From positions 1-11,268 of the forward strand of contig JABEUT010000174.1 in assembly GCA_013044305.1 (NCBI GenBank): 11,268 nt of DNA. Reading direction: 5' to 3'. Each line of letters starts with the position of its first letter. Position 1 is the first letter of the stretch. The DNA comes from Bacteroidia bacterium (lineage in GTDB: Bacteria; Bacteroidota; Bacteroidia; JABEUT01). Positions 6,199 to 11,268 of the stretch are shown piece by piece. The notes under the pieces are model-generated. The model saw only the letters and a list, made by a program, of their open reading frames with translations. It did not search any database and was not told the origin of the DNA. The position numbers and the translations under genes are program-made.

Positions 6199-6290
6199 TG
6201 CTAAAAATAGGGTTGCGCATGAAGGCTACCGATAATGAACCATCCGTTTTTGTTCTCCTTTTTCTTTACTTTGCGATAATTTAATTTTCA

Positions 6291-7001
6291 ATGAGCAAAT
6301 ATTCAAAAACAGTTTACAAAACAATTCTTACTTTAATTATCCTCTGTTCCACCATTCTTCCGTCCAAAGCCTTCTGGCTTCTTGGTTTTTCAAACGCATA
6401 CACCCTGCCTCCTGCCTGTATAGGCTTTATCGGGGGCACGGGAGGACAGCTTACCGACGTCGGCAACCCGGGTTTGCTTAGCTATACCCCATTTCTGGCT
6501 CATGCCGGAATACGGGTAGGTTTATCAAAGAGGATAGACTGGGGGTACCGGCTTTGTACAGTAGCCATGCCCTATTCAAGCGCCGGGCCCAGTCTGGGCG
6601 CCGAAACCGATGTAAAAATAAGAATCACCACCGACAGCAGCAAATGGCAGGCGGCGGTGGTTGCCGGTGCCGGATATTCGTATCTGTACCTGTTGGGTGA
6701 GACAAGAAATGCCTGGGCGCCCGGTGTAGCCCTCATAGCAAGCAGGGCTCTTTCATCCAGGGTGATGCTTAGTTTAAATGCGAGGTATGTGTTCACAGGT
6801 ATTACAAGCGCCCCGGGAGGCGAACTGAAGAACAACCTTACCGCAATGGGCGGGAGTGTTAACATTGGAATAAAGATAAATAAAACCACCACCATTGTTC
6901 CGGAAATGGGCCTGTTTGACTTTTCGGGAAATATTGGCGGCAAACAAATGAACGGTACAGGTTTTCAGTACGGATGCATTATTGCAGCAAAAATAAATTA
7001 G
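6291..7001 (+). CDS. Predicted small outer-membrane beta-barrel protein
   Basis: A 236-residue exported protein without a recognised family name. Residues 1-27 form a signal peptide (basic start, core TILTLIILCSTILP, probable cleavage after SKA). The mature part is rich in Gly, Ser and aromatic residues arranged as alternating strands, for example AHAGIRVGLSKRIDWGYRLC, KWQAAVVAGAGYSYLYLL, RVMLSLNARYVFTGI and TGFQYGCIIAAKIN. This is typical of an 8- to 10-stranded outer-membrane barrel. No catalytic motif is visible. The promoter is unclear; TTACTTTG at 6266-6273 differs by one base from TAnnTTTG. The cytochrome-like lipoprotein gene starts 11 bp after this stop, so the pair probably forms an operon. 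Confidence 0.7.
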   Translation: MSKYSKTVYKTILTLIILCSTILPSKAFWLLGFSNAYTLPPACIGFIGGTGGQLTDVGNPGLLSYTPFLAHAGIRVGLSKRIDWGYRLCTVAMPYSSAGPSLGAETDVKIRITTDSSKWQAAVVAGAGYSYLYLLGETRNAWAPGVALIASRALSSRVMLSLNARYVFTGITSAPGGELKNNLTAMGGSVNIGIKINKTTTIVPEMGLFDFSGNIGGKQMNGTGFQYGCIIAAKIN

Positions 7002-7012
7002 GCTTTCTGCCC

Positions 7013-7561
7013 ATGAAGATATTTAAAACAGGACATAGCACCCTGACACAAATTAACCGCCTGAAAGGATTGGCATTATATACATGTATGGTGCTGCTTG
7101 CGGCTTGTGCCGGCAATACCGATTCTGCCAGACTAAGCGCCGGCATGGCATTGCTCCGCTCGCAAAACGACAGCCTGAAAAAAGAAATTGAGGACATAAA
7201 GCCCGGGCTTGGCGACCTGATGCTGGCGGTGCAGATCCATCACAATAAGCTTTGGTTTGCGGGAAGGGAATCCAACTGGGCCCTCGCCCAATTTGAGCAC
7301 GATGAAATAACTGAAATAATAAAGCAGGCCGAAGCCATTGAAACCGGCCGCAATGAAGTGAAGCTGTTTCCTTCCATGCTTTACCCCCAACTCGACAGCC
7401 TGGAAAAAACAATACAGGAGAAAGACGGCAAGGCCTTTGAACACTGCTTTGTAACGCTGACCGATGCCTGCAACAATTGCCATAAGGCGGTTAACGTTCC
7501 CTTCAACCGGATAACCATACCCGCACAGCCGCCGTTTTCCAATCAGGATTTCAGGCCATGA
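7013..7561 (+). CDS. Lipoprotein with single C-terminal heme c motif (cytochrome-like)
   Basis: A 182-residue lipoprotein. The start is taken at ATG 7013, 11 bp after the previous stop; a longer frame from 6974 would overlap that gene and put 13 residues before the signal sequence. The signal peptide ends in lipobox LLAAC (Cys32). A coiled-coil-like stretch follows (LLRSQNDSLKKEIEDI), then the conserved block IHHNKLWFAGRESNWALAQFE (residues 75-95). One heme c attachment motif CNNCH (residues 153-157) lies near the C-terminus, before PPFSNQDFRP. The helical body with a late CxxCH resembles cytochrome c'-type bundles, so heme would bind covalently outside the cytoplasm. I recall similar proteins in Proteobacteria sharing the HHxKLWFAGR, DACNxCH and NQDF blocks, with no established function. 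An electron-transfer or gas/redox-sensing role is inference. Confidence 0.72.
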   Translation: MKIFKTGHSTLTQINRLKGLALYTCMVLLAACAGNTDSARLSAGMALLRSQNDSLKKEIEDIKPGLGDLMLAVQIHHNKLWFAGRESNWALAQFEHDEITEIIKQAEAIETGRNEVKLFPSMLYPQLDSLEKTIQEKDGKAFEHCFVTLTDACNNCHKAVNVPFNRITIPAQPPFSNQDFRP

Positions 7562-7629
7562 TTCTGTTAAATGCCGCCAACTAAATACTTGCACCTGAAG
7601 GTTATAAAAAAGAAGTCCTGCATTCTTTA

Positions 7630-7637
7630 TAACTTTG
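7630..7637 (+). promoter_or_regulatory. Predicted -7 element for the polysaccharide deacetylase gene
   Basis: TAACTTTG is an exact TAnnTTTG match ending 11 bases before the first possible ATG at 7649. The leader would be only a few nucleotides if that ATG is used, and somewhat longer if translation begins at 7661. No TTG is seen at the -33 distance. Confidence 0.45.
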
Positions 7638-7648
7638 TCTGTTGGTGA

Positions 7649-8659
7649 ATGATGGAAATAATGGGAAGCAAAGCAAAGAATATCAGGCATGTCATCTTTT
7701 CTTTCGACTACGAACTTTATCTCGGCATAAAAAGCGGAAGCGTGGACAGATGTGTGCTTCACCCTACCGCCTCAATGCTTAACATACTGGAGCGCCACCA
7801 TGCCAAGGCCGTATTTTTTATTGATACCGTATGGCTGCTGATGCTGAAGGAAGCAGGCACCGCACATACGCCGGCCGCAGCCGATTTCCATAAAGTGGCA
7901 GGGCAGATAAGGGATATGGCAAAAGCGGGCCATTACCTGTTTCCGCACATCCATCCGCACTGGCTCGATGCTGGCTACCTTGAAGATTTAAACCAGTGGC
8001 GGCTGTACGATTATTCAAAATACCATTTCCACGCTCTGAACGAAGAACAAAGGGACAAATTATTCGGCGGCTCCATAGACCTGCTCAACGAAATTATATT
8101 ACCTGTGCTGCCCGGATACAAGCCAACCGCCTACCGTGCGGGAGGCTGGTCAATAGAACCGTTTTCCGATTTTGAGCCCTGGTTCAAAAAATACGGCATC
8201 AAATACGACTTTTCAAAGATTGAAGACTGCCCGCCATATTGTTTTACCAAAAACATGGCAAAGGACAAAGAAGGCGGGTTTGCAGAGTTTCCTATAAGCA
8301 AAGTACCCCTTTTGACTTACACAAGGCTTTGTAACCGTGTGCTTCTAAAATATCTCTGGATAAAGGGCGACAGAGGATCCGGCGATGGAACGGGAGCCAT
8401 TGCAGGTAAAATGCAAAGCGAAGCCTTGCAAGGAAGGCGCGAAAAAAAAGAACAGAAAACTGAAATGGCAGCCGTGGAGTTGCTCACCCGTGCCAGGCTG
8501 TCAGCCTACCTTAAATTCCTGAAAACGAATACCTATATGCAGTTTATCTGTCATCCTAAAATGCTTTCGCAGCACAACATGAAAGTTTTTGAATCCTGGA
8601 TGGAATATGCCTTTGACACCTATGAAATAGAAACCGATTTTATGAAGATGCTCCCATGA
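7649..8659 (+). CDS. Polysaccharide deacetylase (NodB/CE4-like)
   Basis: A 336-residue predicted cytoplasmic or membrane-associated enzyme of the NodB-homology/glycoside deacetylase fold, which hydrolyses N- or O-acetyl groups from sugars using a divalent metal. Motifs in order are FSFDYE (D20), GHYLFPHIHPHW (H100 and H104 in the family's H-x3-H position), YRAGGW (residues 162-167) and CHPKM with H312 as the late catalytic His. There is no signal peptide, unlike secreted cell-wall deacetylases, so a nucleotide- or lipid-linked glycan precursor is a more likely substrate. Three close starts are possible (7649, 7652, 7661); the homologous part begins around residue 12. A charged, low-complexity stretch at about residues 240-275 interrupts the domain before the final helix and His motif. 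It probably works with the glycosyltransferase that follows. Confidence 0.83.
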   Translation: MMEIMGSKAKNIRHVIFSFDYELYLGIKSGSVDRCVLHPTASMLNILERHHAKAVFFIDTVWLLMLKEAGTAHTPAAADFHKVAGQIRDMAKAGHYLFPHIHPHWLDAGYLEDLNQWRLYDYSKYHFHALNEEQRDKLFGGSIDLLNEIILPVLPGYKPTAYRAGGWSIEPFSDFEPWFKKYGIKYDFSKIEDCPPYCFTKNMAKDKEGGFAEFPISKVPLLTYTRLCNRVLLKYLWIKGDRGSGDGTGAIAGKMQSEALQGRREKKEQKTEMAAVELLTRARLSAYLKFLKTNTYMQFICHPKMLSQHNMKVFESWMEYAFDTYEIETDFMKMLP

Positions 8660-8673
8660 AATAATTATGAATT

Positions 8674-8715
8674 ATCAGTAGTCAGTAGTTAGTAGTCAGT
8701 ATTCAGTAATCAGTT
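8674..8715. repeat. Six tandem heptamers, consensus NTCAGTA
   Basis: Six units run without gaps: ATCAGTA, GTCAGTA, GTTAGTA, GTCAGTA, TTCAGTA, ATCAGTT. The period is exactly 7 bp over 42 bp. They lie in the non-coding gap between the deacetylase and glycosyltransferase genes. Short 7-bp intergenic arrays of this general type are known from some bacterial genomes; their role is not established. Confidence 0.9.
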
Positions 8716-8720
8716 CCTGG

Positions 8721-8747
8721 AATTATCAAATTACCAAATTAGCTAAT
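8721..8747. repeat. Three tandem octamers, consensus AATTANCW
   Basis: Units AATTATCA, AATTACCA and AATTAGCT (8721-8744) are followed by AAT, which runs into the ATG of the glycosyltransferase. The array covers the place where a ribosome-binding site would lie. AATTATCA also occurs at 8670-8677, just where the heptamer array begins. Confidence 0.75.
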
Positions 8748-9867
8748 GCTTTTCATTACCTTCAACGATTCGCCTTACGGCATATACCGGAGCCAGGTTA
8801 CCGATGTATGCCTCTATCTGCAAGACAGGCTTGAGATAAACACCGAACTGGTGGCATTTGTTTCTCTGCGGAATTATTTAAAAGACAGGAGGGAAATAAA
8901 AAATACTTATCCTCATTCCACCGTACTGCCATTGTTTCCGGGGATAGGCAACTGGCGCACAAACGGCGTAACACTGAAGCTGTTTATGATGTTCCGCAAA
9001 AGGCAGGCGGCCATTGCCCGCGGGGTTTTCGCCACGCATCTTGCACTCGATTGCAAAAGAATACAATCGGTTACCTATGATGCGCGTGGCGCATATTCGG
9101 CAGAGTGGAAGGAATATATGAGAGGCGAGTCGGATGAAATTGTAAAGGAAATTACCACGCTGGAAAAGGAAGCCTTGTTCAAGTCTGATTTCAGAATTGC
9201 GGTATCGGAACAACTTGTGCAATATTGGAGAACCGGTTTCGGCTACAAAGGCACAAACCATGCGGTAATACCATGCACGCTTGACAGCCGCAGGAAACAG
9301 CCGCAAAAAACTGAAGGACTGCGCAAAGAGTTAGGAGTGAACGATGATGACATACTTCTTGTTTTTTCAGGTTCGGCGGCGGCATGGCAGTCAATGGAAC
9401 ATCTCTATTCCATATTATTGCAGGCGTTTTCGGAAAACAGCGCGCTTAAACTTTTATTGCTGACAAAGGATAAGACAGGCAGCGAGTTCTTGACCAAATT
9501 TTCCGGCCGCATTTATAAATTATGGGTGGAACCTGAACAGGTGCCCTCCTATCTGAAGGCTGCCGACTATGGCTTGCTGTACCGTGAAAACACAGTAACC
9601 AACAGGGTAAGCTCGCCTGTGAAATTCGCCCAATACTTGGATGCCGGCCTGCCTGTGATTATTTCGGAACATGTAGGCGACTACAGCACATTCACCCTTG
9701 AAAAGAAATGCGGAATGTTATTCAGCGCCATTGACTGGAAGGCAATCAGGCGACCCGCAGCGGCTGAAAAGGTACGTATGACCCGCATTGCAGCCGAGTA
9801 TTTTTCGAAGGATGCCTATATGGCTTTATATAAGAAGCTGGCTGAAACGGACAAAGGGGTAGTATAA
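8746..9867 (+). CDS. Glycosyltransferase, GT4-like (GT-B fold)
   Basis: A 373-residue protein with the two-domain layout of GT-B glycosyltransferases. The N-terminal half opens with a beta strand and glycine turn (LFITFNDSPYGIYRSQ) and contains YDARGAYSAEWKEY near 111-124, similar to the acceptor-side domain of bacterial GT4 enzymes. The C-terminal domain starts near residue 203 with ILLVFSGSAAAWQSMEHL, followed by LKLLLLT. The donor-binding region is VPSYLKAADYGLLYRENTVTNRVSSPVKFAQYLDAGLPVI (266-305). There is no signal peptide or clear membrane helix. A stop at 8740-8742 in the same frame fixes the start at ATG 8746, directly at the end of the octamer repeats. Lying 86 bp after the deacetylase on the same strand, it probably extends the same surface glycan. 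Sugar donor and acceptor cannot be read from the sequence. Confidence 0.82.
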   Translation: MLFITFNDSPYGIYRSQVTDVCLYLQDRLEINTELVAFVSLRNYLKDRREIKNTYPHSTVLPLFPGIGNWRTNGVTLKLFMMFRKRQAAIARGVFATHLALDCKRIQSVTYDARGAYSAEWKEYMRGESDEIVKEITTLEKEALFKSDFRIAVSEQLVQYWRTGFGYKGTNHAVIPCTLDSRRKQPQKTEGLRKELGVNDDDILLVFSGSAAAWQSMEHLYSILLQAFSENSALKLLLLTKDKTGSEFLTKFSGRIYKLWVEPEQVPSYLKAADYGLLYRENTVTNRVSSPVKFAQYLDAGLPVIISEHVGDYSTFTLEKKCGMLFSAIDWKAIRRPAAAEKVRMTRIAAEYFSKDAYMALYKKLAETDKGVV

Positions 9868-9937
9868 GGAAACGGTTAAGTATTATTATAATGCGGTGCC
9901 TTGCGATTTTCTTGCGAAATATTGCAATGAAACGCCG

Positions 9938-10786
9938 TTAAAAAGCGATAAAACTCCGCTCGCTGAAAGCGGGCAATGAAGTTTCGGCTTCATAAAAGAA
10001 TTTCATTTCGTCCTTTTCATCCATTAGTCCGAGGCTATAGAGTACCGGCACGAAATGGTCGGGTGTAGGCGCTGCCATTTTGCCAAGCGGGTGGCTGCTT
10101 TCATAATTCAGTATGGCCGAAATATTCCATTCATTAAGCTGCCTAGCTATCCACTCATCATATTCGGCTTCCCATCCGTAGGGGGTAAAATCGTTTTTGA
10201 ACATCTTTTGCCCGGCAAGGCGGAGGTTGTGGATCAGGGCGCCGCTGCCTATAATCAGCACTCCCTTGTTCCGCAACGCTTTAAGTTGCCTGCCAAGCTC
10301 ATAATGGTATTCGGGTTTTGCGTAATAGTCGATGCTTAATTCAAATACCGGAATGCCAGCGTCCGGGAAGAGGTGCATAAGCATTGGCCAGGCACCGTGG
10401 TCGAGCCCCCAGTCGGTTGTTTCGGCGGCCGAGGGCAAAAGCCTCTTTACCTCTTGGGCAACATCCGGTGCGCCGTGCGCCTTATAGAATACCTCGTAAT
10501 ATTCTTTTGGGAACCCATAGTAGTCGTAAATTTGCTTTTGCTCTGCATTAATGTTTACAAAGGTGCCCCTGGTACACCAATGCGCCGAAATGATGACGGC
10601 GGCTTTTATCTCAAAGTCGGCCTTTAGATCTTTACCCAGCTCGTATAGCACATTCCAGAATGGTCTTTTGTCTCTCGACAGCGGTATATCCATGGGGTTG
10701 CCGTGCGAGGTGAATAAAACAGGCATTTTTCTTTCCTGCTTTGGCAATGCTTCTGCATACTTCTTAAGCGCTATCAGTTTATCCAT
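9938..10786 (-). CDS. ygiD: YgiD/DODA-type extradiol ring-opening dioxygenase
   Basis: A 282-residue protein of the LigB superfamily, close to E. coli YgiD (4,5-DOPA extradiol dioxygenase) in length and layout. Members open catechol rings using a bound divalent metal; the natural substrate in most bacteria is unknown. Visible blocks are MPVLFTSHGNPM (H28), VIISAHWCTRGT (H69), DWGLDHGAWPMLMHLFP (H130), ELSIDYY, IIGSGALIHNLR (H186) and PTPDHFVPVLY (H244). The conserved His residues include the expected metal ligands and active-site base, so it looks active. ATG at 10786 is 23 bp after a TAAATTTG promoter match; Met21 is a possible internal start just before the conserved core. The gene stands alone and converges with the glycosyltransferase, with 70 bp between stops. 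Confidence 0.93.
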   Translation of the reverse strand: MDKLIALKKYAEALPKQERKMPVLFTSHGNPMDIPLSRDKRPFWNVLYELGKDLKADFEIKAAVIISAHWCTRGTFVNINAEQKQIYDYYGFPKEYYEVFYKAHGAPDVAQEVKRLLPSAAETTDWGLDHGAWPMLMHLFPDAGIPVFELSIDYYAKPEYHYELGRQLKALRNKGVLIIGSGALIHNLRLAGQKMFKNDFTPYGWEAEYDEWIARQLNEWNISAILNYESSHPLGKMAAPTPDHFVPVLYSLGLMDEKDEMKFFYEAETSLPAFSERSFIAF

Positions 10787-10809
10787 CTGCTTTTCTGTTA
10801 TCGGCGCTA

Positions 10810-10817
10810 CAAATTTA
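10810..10817 (-). promoter_or_regulatory. Predicted -7 element for ygiD
   Basis: On the minus strand this reads TAAATTTG, an exact TAnnTTTG match ending 23 bases before the ATG at 10786. No -33 TTG is evident. Confidence 0.5.
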
Positions 10818-10985
10818 CGTTAAATTATCAGGAATGCGTTTAAATTTAGCAGGTTCGATTCATATCGGTATCCGAAGCATGACTGATATTTTTTGGTAAT
10901 TATGGCTCACACAAATATTTTTGAAATCAGTTAAAAAAACTTGCCTTTATCTTTTCAGTTCTAATAAATCAAGGTTAAAGAAGAA

Positions 10986-11018
10986 AGGGATTTTTCAACA
11001 TTCTGTTGAAAAATCCCT
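10986..11018 (-). terminator. Perfect 15-bp stem-loop, probable terminator
   Basis: AGGGATTTTTCAACA (10986-11000) and TGTTGAAAAATCCCT (11004-11018) pair perfectly around the 3-nt loop TTC. On the minus strand the stem is followed by TTCTTCTTTAACC, giving a U-rich tail; the plus strand has none. It could stop transcription coming from the right-hand edge before it reaches ygiD. A mobile-element remnant or protein-binding palindrome is an alternative. Confidence 0.55.
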
Positions 11019-11114
11019 CGTAGCCAGAAGGTTAAAAGTGTCGAACCCCACCTTAGAAGATTTTATCGTAATTGACGTTAAGTTTTAGAGTGAGTTTGAG
11101 CTTGAGAGTGAAGA

Positions 11115-11164
11115 AAAATCAGAGTTCGTGTGTTCGCTCTCGCTTCCACACTCACTCTGATTTT
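11115..11164 (-). terminator. Long interrupted stem-loop, possible terminator
   Basis: AAAATCAGAGT (11115-11125) pairs with ACTCTGATTTT (11154-11164). After a 2x2 mismatch, GTGTG (11128-11132) pairs with CACAC (11147-11151), closing a 14-nt loop. On the minus strand the stem ends in GATTTTTCTTC, a terminator-like tail, and lies 46 bp after the stop of the probable partial gene at 11210. The arm at 11150-11158 could instead pair with AGAGTGAGT at 11087-11095. Confidence 0.45.
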
Positions 11165-11209
11165 GTAGCGGGGGCTGGATTAATTTCGCTTATCTTGGGG
11201 GTAATGATC

Positions 11210-11268
11210 TTAGAAGCTATTTATTGATGTGATAATAGCTTTAATTACATTATCATACAATTCTTCTG
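11210..11268 (-). CDS. Possible C-terminal end of an unidentified gene (partial)
   Basis: On the minus strand a frame enters from the right-hand edge and reads EELYDNVIKAIITSINSF before a TAA stop at 11210-11212. Only 18 codons are visible, so an open frame alone means little. The peptide does look like a terminal amphipathic helix, and two stem-loops with U-rich tails follow on the same strand, as expected after a gene. No family can be assigned. Confidence 0.3.
   Translation of the reverse strand, partial: EELYDNVIKAIITSINSF

Larger units (their letters stand above)
10787..11209. other. Non-coding region upstream of ygiD
   Basis: I find no convincing coding frame in these 423 bp. From left to right the stretch holds the ygiD promoter match, an AT-rich segment with nothing recognised (about 10820-10980), and two stem-loops that both lead into T-rich sequence on the minus strand. 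It ends at the stop of a probable minus-strand gene. Short stretches resembling tRNA T-arms were considered and not accepted. Confidence 0.5.

Noticed and set aside
6974..7012. Upstream ATG extending the heme lipoprotein by 13 residues
   Set aside because: It would overlap the barrel gene and put a polar extension before the lipoprotein signal; the ATG at 7013 gives a normal gap and signal peptide.
7133..7762. Minus-strand 209-codon frame
   Set aside because: Antisense to the heme lipoprotein and the start of the deacetylase, both supported by specific motifs.
9868..9937. Possible terminator between the convergent glycosyltransferase and ygiD genes (repeat of CTTGCGA)
   Set aside because: Only a 4-bp stem (TTTC/GAAA) and a short direct repeat can be made; too weak to call.
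11041..11200. tRNA-like fragments (tcgaacccca near 11041 and gcgggggctggatt near 11168)
   Set aside because: They look like pieces of T-arm and acceptor sequences but no pair of stems at correct spacing or anticodon arm can be formed.
1..11268. CRISPR array, insertion sequence, integrase, toxin-antitoxin or phage genes
   Set aside because: No spacer-repeat periodicity, transposase motif, terminal inverted repeats around a gene or phage-like protein was seen; the tandem repeats at 8674-8747 are too short-period to be CRISPR.

Overview
The window looks like chromosomal housekeeping and envelope DNA from a member of the Bacteroidota, probably a Chitinophagales- or Sphingobacteriales-like environmental bacterium. 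Evidence for this is an adjacent porU-porV pair (type IX secretion, T9SS, known only in this phylum), the phylum-type SdhB, seven matches to the phylum's -7 promoter element TAnnTTTG placed just upstream of genes, weak or absent Shine-Dalgarno sequences, and a tRNA without an encoded CCA.

Layout from left to right: (1) 1-2484 (+), the C-terminal part of the T9SS sortase PorU, then complete PorV with its own promoter; (2) 2565-3041 (+), ispF of the MEP isoprenoid pathway; (3) 3109-3849 (-), sdhB converging on ispF and lacking the usual sdhC/sdhA neighbours; (4) 3868-4185, an AT-rich intergenic region with two palindromes and a triple TGTGAA half-site; (5) 4186-4542 (+), a MmcQ/YjbR-family protein; (6) 4603-4675 (-), tRNA-Phe(GAA); (7) 6133-4759 (-), a two-gene unit of a helical cytoplasmic protein and a SurA-N-like lipoprotein that starts with TTG; (8) 6291-7561 (+), a two-gene unit of a small outer-membrane barrel and a lipoprotein with a cytochrome c heme motif; (9) 7649-9867 (+), a NodB-type polysaccharide deacetylase and a GT4-like glycosyltransferase separated by two different short tandem-repeat arrays; (10) 9938-10786 (-), a YgiD/DODA-type extradiol dioxygenase; (11) 10787-11268, mostly non-coding, with two strong stem-loops and probably the last 18 codons of a minus-strand gene entering from the right.

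The shared theme is the cell envelope: T9SS sortase and shuttle, a chaperone-like lipoprotein, a barrel, a heme lipoprotein, and glycan-modifying enzymes. The genes nevertheless form several short independent units rather than one system. I see no CRISPR array, insertion sequence, prophage or recognisable defence island. The points most worth checking are the barrel/cytochrome pair, the palindromes upstream of the detached sdhB, the heptamer/octamer arrays in front of the glycosyltransferase, and the consistent TAnnTTTG promoters, one of which implies a leaderless mRNA.
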